Positions 1 through 9,939 of a stretch of DNA of 64,000 nt are shown here, in pieces; position 1 is the stretch's first letter, and every line of letters starts with the position of its first letter. The notes under the pieces were generated by a model that was given only the letters and a program-made list of their open reading frames with translations, did no database searches and was not told the DNA's origin. The position numbers and the translations under genes were made by a program. The DNA comes from Mytilinidion resinicola (taxonomy: Eukaryota; Ascomycota; Dothideomycetes; Mytilinidiales; Mytilinidiaceae): NCBI RefSeq assembly GCF_010093595.1, contig NW_022985441.1, forward strand, positions 868,132 to 932,131, given 5' to 3'.

Positions 1-421
1 GAAGGGCGTGAATGAACCTGAAAATGTCAGCAGGAGTGCCCCAAGGGTCGATTAGTCGCAAACCCCGCGAACTACCCAGACTCACATGAACCGACAGCGA
101 GGATCAGTATGGCGAGGTTCAATGGCTTTCCGCACATGTTCTTTAAGTTCGTTCGTATTTGCTACACAAATAGCTCGGAATTCTGCGATGGTGAAATAAG
201 CTTATTGACTCATGTATTAAGAGCTTGCCACACTCACCATCGTCCCCATCATTCAGATCGAAGAAATCAAGAGCTGCTTTATTCTCCTCGCTAAACAGCC
301 GGTCTTTCTCGTCTTGAAGGCGGTCAAAGTAGGTTTTGAGAGCATGCGGCGAACAGTAGTGGCGCACAAGGTTTTGTGGATAGCTTTCGAATCTTTCACA
401 GGAACTGATAAGTTGATCCAT
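1..421 (-). CDS. CorA-like Mg2+ transporter family protein, 5' part (runs off left edge)
   Basis: Three exons can be read on the minus strand: 421-238, 182-86 and 17-1, the last cut by the window edge. Both introns have GTGAGT donors and CAG acceptors, and the frame holds through both. The start is the ATG at 421; an upstream in-frame start is possible. The N-terminus reads MDQLISSCERFESYPQNLV and later DPRCRFMFIHAL. That layout (an E-x-YP-x-NLV opening, then a C-R-F-x-F-I-x-A segment before the missing part) resembles the N-terminal domain of fungal CorA-like proteins, which carry two C-terminal membrane helices. Those helices would lie outside the window, so family assignment rests on a short N-terminal resemblance from memory. 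No function can be shown from what is visible. Confidence 0.5.
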
Positions 422-873
422 TGGAAATGAACTACGACTCTCATACATCACAAATCATTCCCTTGGTGGTCCTTTAAAGGACTGTTTCCAAGAAAGGCTG
501 AGAAACACTGCCCCCAAAAAATAATCACGCCGCGTTGCCGAGTTGCCCCTTACCTGCAAGGCTCCTGCGAAGGTGGCTCAGATGCCAACGCCTGAAAAAA
601 CTCATTCGTGTCCCCTCCGTTCTTGCCACGCTCAAATGGGCGACTGGTCCAGCCTTAATCATCATCGCTTGGGTCCCCGAAACGCAGGTCGCGAATGTTA
701 TTCCTATCTACCTGTCATTTCGTGAGGCTCATTAGCTCGTGAGTTCTGCTGTCTCAATGTTCAGTGGTCCGCACATCAGATAGTTTTTCAGGAATTAAAA
801 ATATATATTCTCCATTTTGGACCTTGCTTGGCTATTAGGTTAATGACTGCGAACTCATTGAAGAGAAACTGAC

Positions 874-1145
874 CTCAGTAGAGAAGTTGTAGTCTCCATA
901 TTTCTTAATAAGGTAACCTTCGAGGGCATCCTGCCTAAGTCGGTATGTGGGAAAAGTGTCCAAAACCCAGTTCATGGTTTCGGGTGAGACGGGAAAGGCC
1001 GAATGCGCAGGCGTGGGGTTAACTAGAGAACGGCAGATCACACCGTCGAGGCAGAAAATCAATTGAGTAAACAACCGGTGAGCAAGATGCGGAGGTAGCG
1101 GTAAGGCGAATCGACAAAAGCGAAAAAATTGGGCTGATCATCTAG
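874..1145 (-). CDS. Unrecognised spliced coding fragment
   Basis: Minus-strand reading gives two exons, 1145-1076 and 1022-874, joined through a GTTGTT...CTCTAG intron of 53 nt with an ATTGATT branch-like site. The join yields 73 uninterrupted codons including FVDSPYRYLRILLTVNPTP and ETMNWVLDTFPTYRLRQ, which look like ordinary folded protein. The fragment begins at a CAG acceptor (1146) and ends at a GTCAG donor (873), so further exons should exist on both sides. I could not place them: the segment at 1169-1280 may hold one upstream exon. It may be part of a gene or the remains of one. I do not recognise the family. It lies 450 bp upstream of the CorA-like gene on the same strand. Confidence 0.35.
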
Positions 1146-1630
1146 CTGAGTGATGAATATTTATTGCCTCAGCTCATTGACGGCGACCGTATCTGAGGCT
1201 CAACTGCCGCTCGTAGAGAAGGCAACTCGTAGCCTTGTGACGGCAGCAATGCAATCACGTATACTTTACAGGACCCAATCAATGAACGATCTGTGTGTGT
1301 CTTGCAGAAACAGCAACCATTCTGAACCCGTTTATACTGCGAGTGGTCCACGTGGCTCCAGCCTTCATCGGAAACTACAAGGGCGGTCCTTGACAAAAGA
1401 GGCTTCTGATGTAAAGCGATAAGGCCACTGGAGAAGCCGTTTCCAAGCAGTGAAGATGCTTGATGAGGCTCATGCGCGAGAGGTTGACTGAACATGTGTT
1501 CTATGATGATTCGAACAAGAAGGTTTGTTCGAAATTTGGCTGCGGATTCGACTCTCTGCCTACGGAGTGTTATGCAAGCCTAATTCAAGTCTACAGCTCT
1601 ACATTTATTCACCTGTTAATGGATCATAAC

Positions 1631-2360
1631 TTAGCTCCCAGCATCGACATCGTGCCGGACTCTCCTCGCGCAAGGCTCTCTGTCCTCCTCAGCGCCTCGC
1701 TTGGGTATCATGGCCAGCGGCGAACCCTCGCTCCGTACATCTTCCTTATCGAAAGGTTTGAGCATCTTAGCGAAGTCATTTTTCACAACCAGCTTCTGAT
1801 GGAGCGCCTCATCATCTAGCTTCGTAACCTCGCTATCCGAGTAATCATTATTATGGCCAACCTGCTCTTCAAGCTCTCCTTCACTAATGCTAATGGCTAC
1901 GAAGCGTCGTCGAATTAAGGTCGCGATCTTGCCACCTAGGTAGTGGTTTCAATAGCCACAAGTATCGAAACGGGCCATACCAAAGATTTTGTCCCCTTCC
2001 TAGGCCTCGTCGTAGTCTGTCACAATGACATAGTTAGCCACTCGTTCTTTCAACGGTTTGATATTGGTACTTTGCATACGTTCCTCCTCCATACCATTAT
2101 AAGGATCCTCAAGAGGGGGTGCGCGTTTCCATACCAATATAGGTATGATTCCAAACCTCTAGGAGAGGGACGAAAGATACCAGCTCGATATTAAGGTTCC
2201 AGTTATCTCCCACTGTGCCTCCGTTAGCATCTAGTTCATAGATAGTCATCTTTCGCCGGAGGCCATCCTTGGAGTCGCAGGCATAGTAGACAAGAATATT
2301 GTCGCTCTTCACGTCTCGACCGTCACTTCCCCTCCTGGCCCTGGGCCCCCGGATCCCTCC
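1631..2360 (-). pseudogene. Decayed reading frame with two in-frame stops and a frameshift
   Basis: From about 2140 to the TAA at 1633-1631 one minus-strand frame carries protein-like sequence (for example RVANYVIVTDYDEA, EGDKIFGMARFDTCGY, NHYLGGKIATLIRRRF, SEGELEEQVGHNNDY). It is broken by TAG at 2002-2000 and TGA at 1951-1949. Further upstream, a second frame (2360-2110) continues the protein-like reading (SDNILVYYACDSKDG, MTIYELDANGGTVGDN) but ends in TGA and must shift frame near 2130-2160 to join. Both stops could come from C-to-T changes (CAG to TAG, CGA to TGA), as repeat-induced point mutation or plain decay would give. I do not recognise the family. An unusual intron structure could remove some, but probably not all, of the breaks. 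Confidence 0.5.
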
Positions 2361-3503
2361 CACCGTCTTTCTAATGAAGAGGAACCAGTAGCGGGCCCTA
2401 CTCCTTGACCTCGCCGCACCCTAGCCTCGACTTGTACAGTTCAACAGGCCATGTACTTCAAACAGGTGTAGGTGGCAGTCGCTCTAGCCGAAGACATACT
2501 AGATCGGGAGGTGCACATGACAGAAGGTATACTTGCAGCGGACGCGGCTGGTCATTTTGACGCAATTCTTGCTATTTCGGAGACTGAAATTTAGAGTGAT
2601 CTGGGTGCTGTTGCGGTCGGGATGGAGGAGAGGTAGGAGGAGAGGTAGGAGTAGGTCGAGCCGGAGTCGGAGGGAGCTATGGATGTCATCATGATCGTGC
2701 GACGAAACTGACGGGAAAAGAACGGTGATTTCTGTGGAACTCATAGTTACCAGGGGGCGATGGGATGGAAAAGGAGAGAAGGGATGAACACCACGGTTGA
2801 TTTTGGCTCAGCGCGTTCTAAATTAGCTCCCGCGTTGAATTGTGGAACCAGATCGCGCTATCACGTGCTGCTCTCTGATCTGGACCCTGCTTCCGTCTTC
2901 TAATTAAACCTTTATCTATTGAAGTCAATTTACGCGTCGACCGAGGAAACTCGCAAACTACAAATAGAAGAAAACAATCTTATTGCCTCCAATACTTGGA
3001 TTCAATGGAATGCCGCACGGATGTAGGACAGAATGCATGCCAAACACCGGCAGGATCCAGGAATTTTGAATTTTTAGATATATCTCCGGAGACCGGGCGG
3101 TTTTTGAGGCCACGGGAAGCGTATAGTTGGAAGGTCGTTGGATTTCCAAAGGCAGATGTGGACTGCTCTGTGGTCGTGCCTCAATCAATCACTGATTGAC
3201 CAAGAAGTAGCAACTGTCACATGTTCAATCACCAACTGCCACAGAAGACGACTCAACCAAACGCCTTTTCTCCGTTTAAATATTAGCGTATCTTATACTG
3301 GAATCCATATACGGCTCGGTAGAAGCCCGAATACCGCATCACGAAGCTCCACTTCACCCCTTTTGGTCTGCATTCATCGTACCTTATTGGTGTCTCCTTC
3401 CCCGCGACATCTTCCTTCACACCCCACCGTCGCAATCTTAGGTTCTAGCGCTTCTTCGTTAATGTGCCCATAGCGGTAGATTGCGGTGTCGCACAATCAC
3501 TTC
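2361..3503. other. Gene-free stretch
   Basis: No convincing gene. A minus-strand open frame at 2499-2744 is leucine-rich and low in complexity (purine/pyrimidine-biased DNA at 2620-2680) and was not accepted as coding. Confidence 0.4.
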
Positions 3504-4037
3504 TCATCCCTTGATCGGCACGACAAGCGAAACCTTCTCGCCCTTCTCAATTCCCAACCCAACACCCTCGCCATCGCTTCCACTTCCGTCGACGTCGGAT
3601 TTTTGAGACATTCCACCCCCGACTACTCCTTGCTGCTCGAATCCGCCTTCGCTCTTCTGCTCCCTCAGCGCCACCATGCTGCCGTCCGCTCCATCTGAAG
3701 TGCTATGCACAGATTTGTACCCATATGGCAGCGAAGCACTGAGCTTACGGGCGTGGTTCCTCCAACTTTTGATTCGTGGGACTTGGGTATGAGATCGTGC
3801 TTGCGGGGAGGTGTGCGTCTCAGGGTTATCGCGGAACGTGAGGGTAGTAGCGGAAGTTGAAGTGAGAGGCGTGGAAGCGTCAGTGCCGAACATGCGGGTG
3901 GCATCAGCGGCGGCTTTAGAGCGGATGAAGGCTTGACTGCCACCGTTGTTACTTCTTGGTTCAAAATTCCCAATGCTAGCAAGACGGGTTGATGGAAAAG
4001 GGTACAAGACTTACTGCTCTTCAGTCAGGCCCGGCAT
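3504..4037 (-). CDS. Small hypothetical protein, two exons
   Basis: A short first exon (4037-4015, beginning MPGLTEE) ends at a strong GTAAGT donor. The second exon runs to the stop at 3504. Three acceptors keep the frame (exon start at 3975, or after AAG near 3952, or at 3936 after a CAG); I favour 3936, preceded by TAAC, giving a 78-nt intron. The product is about 150 residues, rich in Ser, Thr and Gly, without membrane segments or a known domain. It has a basic stretch (IKSWRNHARKLSASLPYGYKS) followed by a Gly/Ser/Glu-rich tail. Without the intron the frame has no ATG start, which supports the splice. The family is not recognised. Confidence 0.42.
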
Positions 4038-5184
4038 GCAGATGTCTACTCGACGAACATCCGTGGGTGAGCTCTAGACATGTCGGTGTCAGCGGTTGCA
4101 TTCGACAAGACGCCAGCTTCGAGTCGTCTTACAATTTGCAGCGATGGCTTTTCGTGACCTTGGGAGGTACAACATAGAAAAAGCGCTTTATCGAGGCCAG
4201 GGTTTCATTCGTATTTTTCATCGTCGTGATTAAAATTCTGAGAAGTAAAACAAAGGTTTTGGCAGTCGTGGAGATCGTTGATATGCAAAGATATGAGACA
4301 AAATGACCCGCTTGCTCAACGCAATAATGAACAAGTAAAACACACAGAAAGCATACACACACTTTGTCTAGCAACGAAAGTGAAAGGAGACAGTTTAAGG
4401 TTGTTGGGGTTCGCTGTGATGAAGCAGAGAAGACCCTCAGACTACTGTCTCAGAGGTATATAAGAGGCTCGGACGGGGATGACTTGCCACGCGAGTACTC
4501 TATACATTCCTTACTTGCCAGAGTCAGGACAATGCTAAGGTACCTAGGTACCACATTCCTTGTTTCCAAAAACTTGATGCGGCACACCGGATAGGTCGGC
4601 GAGGTTTGAAATATGTTAGGTAGGTGCAACTTCAAGCCTTATAGTCTTCGGCGGAGAACAATCATCGGGCAGTATCATGCGCATTCATTTCGTAACTCAA
4701 GCACTCGTGCAGATCTCCACATGTGTCTGTACTTTGTGAATAGAAAAGGGTAACGCTCGACTGGGGTTTTCGCTTACGAGCTGTGGAACGTTCCTTGCAT
4801 CTCTGGGAGCCACTGACGCATTCCACAAGCAGGTACCTTTGTATCGTTCAACGCGTCGCAGAAACGCGACTGAAAACTTTAAATGCCTTGTTGTTAAGCA
4901 AGTGGCAAGATCCCGCGCTGCAGAATTTAATGTCCGGTCCAAGCCACGGAACTCTCCGATATACATAAAACAAGGTTCCTGTCGCACTGGTTACCTGATC
5001 AGACTAATGTAAGTATCATCAAATGACAGTGCACTCGTGCTATCAATGCTCGTGCGTGGGCCTTGCATCTGGGATTAGCTAAAGCATCACGGTGCAGGTC
5101 CCACATACTTGAAGCCACCAGGAACGAGAAACAATTTGTTTCACATGTATCCATAGAGCTACTCGAACTGCTCATCTCGTTCAT
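4038..5184. other. Gene-free stretch
   Basis: Short overlapping frames occur on both strands, but none has protein-like composition or splice support. This probably holds the promoter of the small gene on its left and the 3' flank of the aldehyde dehydrogenase on its right. Confidence 0.4.
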
Positions 5185-6692
5185 CTACTTCGGGTAATCC
5201 TTGATGTGGTAGCTCTTGAGCTTGACAAACTGGTCGAAGCCGAATTTACTCAGAGTCTGTCCTTTCCCCGAGTCTTTCCAGCCGACCCACGCAAGGTCCT
5301 GCTAACATTAGTTTATGCCCATGGGTTCAGTCGGTATTAACTTACTGGACTAGGAAAGTCGCAACGATTGACAAAGACAGTCCCTGCCTCGACGTCATCC
5401 ACGAGTTCATGGCCTTTTGCAACATCCTTGGTCCAGATGCTAGCAGTTAGGCCGAACTGGCTATCATTCATCAACTTGATGGCCTCCTTATCGTCTTTGA
5501 CCTTCATGACTGGAATTACGGGCCCAAACGTCTCTTCCGTCATCACAAGCATGTCGTGATTGACATTCGTCAGAAGAGTAGGGACAACGTAGTTGCCGTC
5601 GGACGGAGGCGATTTGAAGGATTCGTTCTCTGGTGTAGCATCTTTCGCACCTTTATCAAGGGCATCCTTGATATGAGAGCGGATCGTCTCTGCCGATCGC
5701 TTAGACACAACGGGACCAATATGTGTTTTGGTATCGAAAGGGTCTCCGAGTTTGTAGCCCTTGAGAACCTCCTGCACAGCGGAAACGAACTCGCCGTAGA
5801 TCTTTTCATCGACATAGACTCTCTCAACGCTGCAACAGCTCTGTCCGGAGTTAAAGACGGCACCATCGACGATCTCCTCGGCCGCCCATGGGATGTCGAC
5901 GTCGGAGCGGATATAAGCTGGATCTTTGCCACCAAGCTCCAGGCCAACTCGCACAGCCACACGATCACTAGCAGCAGTCTGTACAGCAAGGCCTCCAGCT
6001 ACAGAGCCGGTGAAACAGACAAGCTGGATTTGAGGCGATCGAACCAATGTCTCGATCTGGCTCAGTGCCCCGCAGTGGAAGTGCTGCATGACACCTTCTG
6101 GCAAACCGGCTTCAGTGAAGATCTCTTGAATGTGCTCGGCCGTTGTAGGCGTCTGAGGGGACGGTTTCAGAATGACAGAATTCCCCGCAAGCAAAGCCGG
6201 TACAATCGAATTAATAAGGGTCAAATATGGGTACTGCAGTGCACATCAGTTGCCGTACAAGTGGGAAAAGAGCCTCATGTGACGAACATTCCATGGGAAC
6301 AAGATCAAGACAGGGCCTATTGGCACCTTCCGAATATACCTCTTGATCCCTTTCTCGGCCTCGCCGTCTGTGTCGCTGAGAGCATCGTCGCTGATCTTGA
6401 GGAGATACTCGCCGCGCGCCACGGCCGTGGTGACCTCCTTAGCTGTGTAGGCGATGGGACGGCCCATCTGCTCCGTGATCTCTTTTGCTAGCTCATCCTG
6501 CTTGTCGTTGAGCAGCTTGAGCGCTTTCTTTACGATTTTCTGTCGCTCGCTGAGAGACGTCTTCCGATAAGCCTCGAAAGCTTTGGTTGCAGTAGCCGGG
6601 AGGGCTTGCAGGTCGCCCTCTGTCAAGCCATTACGAGTCAAGACGGGCTTGTTGGTAATTGGCGAGATGGTCGTGAGTGTTTCGACGGACAT
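5185..6692 (-). CDS. NAD(P)-dependent aldehyde dehydrogenase
   Basis: Three exons, 6692-6288, 6233-5346 and 5298-5185, encode 468 residues, the usual length for the aldehyde dehydrogenase superfamily. Introns are 54 and 47 nt with CTGAT and CTAAT branch-like sites. Visible motifs: the PWN motif at the end of exon 1, the nucleotide-binding FTGS near residue 209, the general base in LELGGKDP (Glu about 234) and the catalytic cysteine in FNSGQSC (Cys about 268), followed by TEETFGPVIPV and a C-terminal KDSGKG motif. All essential residues are present. It should oxidise an aldehyde to the acid with NAD(P)+; there is no signal peptide, so it is likely cytosolic. An upstream in-frame ATG at 6713 is possible, but the MSVETL start fits family length. 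The substrate (succinate semialdehyde, an aliphatic or an aromatic aldehyde) cannot be decided. Confidence 0.93.
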
Positions 6693-9240
6693 GATGTGGC
6701 TCTGCAATATCAAAACTCAGGTATAGGCTAATTGTTTGGAGGCTCAACCGAGAATTTGGGGGCGTTCGCCTTTTCGCAGTTTCGAGTCCGATGCCGGGCC
6801 ATGACCTCACCTGCACGTCCACAGCGCTAGGTCTGTTTTAGACCTAGCGAGATCAGCCTTGTCAAGATGACCTTCCGGCGGGCCATTCAACACCACAACA
6901 TCCATTAATTGCCAGCACAGCTCCACAGACTTCACCCTCTTCATCTCGCAGAGCTTGACGGTAGGCGCCTACCCCATTTAGGGTACTTGGTTTCGAACCC
7001 AAGCCGATAAACTCATTAGCTGCATTCGCGCCTCTCACGCGAAGTCTGGTCTGAATATACATTCAGGTTTTTATACGCGTACTTTACACTGCCAGACTCC
7101 ACTCTGGAAGTGACCCGTTTCAATTTCTAGCACAGATGTCTTAGTTCGCAGTCCCAGGCCTTGCTTGACGGCTCTTCCTCCCTACAGCATTCTTTACCAC
7201 TTTGCACCAGCACTTTCAGCGCCCCCGCCCCGACAAACAGTGAAGAGATTTTTGAGTTAGATTCCATCTCTCTGCTACCAATTCAATTCAACCTTGCGGT
7301 GTTGGCTGGGTATATTCCCCCCAGCTGAGGTTAGCAAAGACCCCACGGTCAATCTGTCGATTTCTATGGGAGAATTTTGCCTCATATGTACAGGAAATTC
7401 TGACCACACCACCTAAACCATGGAGCACTATCATCGCAGGCCCAAGAAAAGGGTCGACGGGAAGCGCATGCTCTCGAATGTGGCCTTAAGACTCATTCGC
7501 GCTCCTAGGAAAGCTGAAGAGTACCTGCCGCATGCAGCGTCAACCTGCATACCGGATTCTGTGATAGCAGCTGGGGGCTGGGAGCTGACGCTGTGCGGGC
7601 TAGACTGAGAGTAATATCGGAGTCCGAATTTACTTACCGGAAGTCTAAGATATCATGCTGATCATTTTTCTCTTACTTGACGCTGTTCTCAGGGTTACCC
7701 GTGCCAACCCCCGGTCCCACCCACGGCCCATCTCTTCAACCTCCGGGCTCGATCGGGACAAAGGTGGTGGTCAATCTCACCTCACGTGAGCACCTAGACT
7801 GCCGACCGGCATCGCGAGGTCCTCCAGGCGCTAGACCTGGCCGCAATGCCTGTGCCTACGCCCTGGTGGGCCTTACTTTCATCCTCGCTCCATCCGCCAC
7901 ACTAGGTTTCGTGGTTGGAAAGTCAATGATCGCCCGGAAGGGTATGTCCGAGCCAGAGAGAGTATACCTTCTCTATTAGACGTTCCTGCAGAGGCAGCTA
8001 CCAAGATGGATTCTGTGAAAAAAGGTAATTGATGACATTTCAGGACCGTTGAAATGCGGAGCAAACCACAGCCAACACTATCGAATCCCTCCACAAGGTG
8101 CGTAGATCATGTTATCGGTCGTTATGACATGGTCTCTCAGGTTGTCGAGCGGATCGCCTCCGTATGCCCATTGTCGTCAGACAGTACCCTCAAGTTGGTT
8201 GCGATCGGAGCAGGCAAGACTATGGTATGGAAACAGAGAATGCAAGCAGGGCGACGACGGGTTCCTACGCCGCCACCACTCGCGGGAGACTCAGACCAGG
8301 TATGTTGACCCCGCTAGTCCGCACGTACTCGATTCGGAACTTCTTATCTTAACAGAGCTATTATTGGCCTGACTTCCAACTCCAACGCATCCACCTTTCC
8401 ATAGGGGTATCTGAACAAATTATGTAATACAGCTGACTGCCCGGAAGCCGTGAGTCCTCCTCTTATTGTGGAGGACTCGCACGACATGCATTACCGAAGC
8501 CCATAACAGACGCCATTATCATGCAGGACATTTCTGGATTCTGACGCCAGCGATTCGAAACAGGGGTGATCCTCGAACCATGTGGTTCATGTCACGACAA
8601 AGAGAAAGGCTTTTTGGCCTCATTTTAGGGGACTATCGTGGTGTGTTGTTGCGAGCAGTGATTCATACCGTCACTGCTGTCCTGAAATCAGGGGTCTTGG
8701 AACTCGCCGGCGATTAACACGCAGGCTGCCAGCGGGAGAGAATTTGGGGTGCAGCATGACCAGCATTCTCGCTTAGTGGCGAGCAAGTCGTGGTTGGTGT
8801 GCTACTGGGGGCCTGCGTTCGAGGGACGTACCCGTAAGTATACGCACCTTCGGGCGGTTTAGCGCGAGAGAGCGACCGCTGCTCGCCGTTTCTGCGGACA
8901 GGGTGGCCGCCAATCGAGCTGGCTGCGAATCACAGATGCCAGCAGCTGGTGCACGGGTTCACCGACAGTATGGGTCAGCAGCAGAAGCGTGTGGTGGTCG
9001 AGGAAGAGGTCTTGATTCGCAGATACCGTTCGGTACGTGCAGCAAGCATAGGAGGCTTTCAGGGCGTGAGCAGGCGGTGATATAGGCCAGGTCTGCACCG
9101 ATGAGCCAATATAATGTTTGATTGCGGTGGTGGCCACTGTGGAGAATGGGTTGCAGACGTCAAGCGGCGGCACGCGGCGATCCTGTGGCAGTTGTTGCTT
9201 GAGGAGGCCGCAGCTATCTCGTTCAGACTGATCCCGGAAT
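6693..9240. other. Long gene-free stretch
   Basis: About 2.5 kb without a supportable gene. Several open frames of 60-130 codons occur (for example 7677-7979 plus and 8859-9257 minus) but have arginine/proline-rich, frame-shadow-like composition and no splice-supported extension. It ends at the foldback element at 9241. Confidence 0.4.
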
Positions 9241-9244
9241 GTCT

Positions 9245-9278
9245 GGGGCCCAGGCATGGTAACAGATTAAATGGGACA
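9245..9278 (+). repeat. Left inverted repeat of the foldback unit
   Basis: Exact reverse complement of 9465-9498, 34 of 34 bases. Confidence 0.9.
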
Positions 9279-9464
9279 GTCCAAAATCACTGGAGGAGCG
9301 ACACTTTTCAAAGCTTCCAGCTCCACAACGTAGACTGCATAGATTAAGAAATTTATCGCATGCTCTCCTACCCTACGCGCATTCCTCTCTTTAATCTTAG
9401 CAAAATCGATTCATGCTGTAGTGCAGAAGAGTTCATGTTGTCGAGGTTCGGGTTACTAAACGAG

Positions 9465-9498
9465 TGTCCCATTTAATCTGTTACCATGCCTGGGCCCC
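9465..9498 (-). repeat. Right inverted repeat of the foldback unit
   Basis: Exact reverse complement of 9245-9278, 34 of 34 bases. Confidence 0.9.
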
Positions 9499-9502
9499 TG
9501 AC

Positions 9503-9939
9503 GAGTGATGCAGCTAGGTCCGGATATGGGCCTCGAGTATGCCGGCCGGTATTGGGCACCCCAGCTCCCGCTGGCAGTCTCCACCGAAGCATGCACAAAA
9601 GCCCTGGAGCAGTGGAGATGCTCATGGAGCTACTATACCCCGCGACTTCACTAGCCACGACGGAGGAGGCGCTGCAGGGAAAGTATATTGTATGTCACCG
9701 CAGCCGGCGAGCCAGCCAAGAAATCCTACCATTCAGCTGCACACTAAACTTTCTCAACGTCGACGGGCACTGCGTGCTCGCCCTTTACTCACCGTCTGAA
9801 CTCCTGCCCTCCTGCTTCCAACTGCTCCTCCAGCCACCATTGCGCCTGTTCGTGATATCGAAACCATCTATCGTCGACTAGCGTTGGAGAGAAGAGCGGA
9901 GCTCGCCTCAGTACGGCCGAGGTCGCGGCCGCTAGCATC
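9503..9939. other. Upstream region of xlnR
   Basis: No gene. It lies between the foldback unit and the xlnR start and must hold the promoter or leader of that regulator. A 131-codon plus-strand frame at 9486-9881 overlaps the right inverted repeat and is not protein-like. Confidence 0.4.

Larger units (their letters stand above)
9241..9502. mobile_element. 262-bp foldback unit with 34-bp perfect inverted repeats (MITE-like)
   Basis: The 34 bases at 9245-9278 (starting GGGGCCCAGGCATGGTAACA) recur as an exact reverse complement at 9465-9498. Allowing one mismatch, the match extends three more bases outward at each end, to 9241 and 9502. The interior of about 186 bp carries no open frame of note. 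Size, terminal inverted repeats and lack of coding capacity are as in non-autonomous DNA transposons. I could not see a convincing target-site duplication just outside either end, so a non-transposon inverted duplication is possible. It sits about 440 bp upstream of the xlnR start codon. Confidence 0.7.

Noticed and set aside
5556..6491. A 311-codon plus-strand frame
   Set aside because: It is antisense to the aldehyde dehydrogenase; it arises from the codon bias of the real gene.
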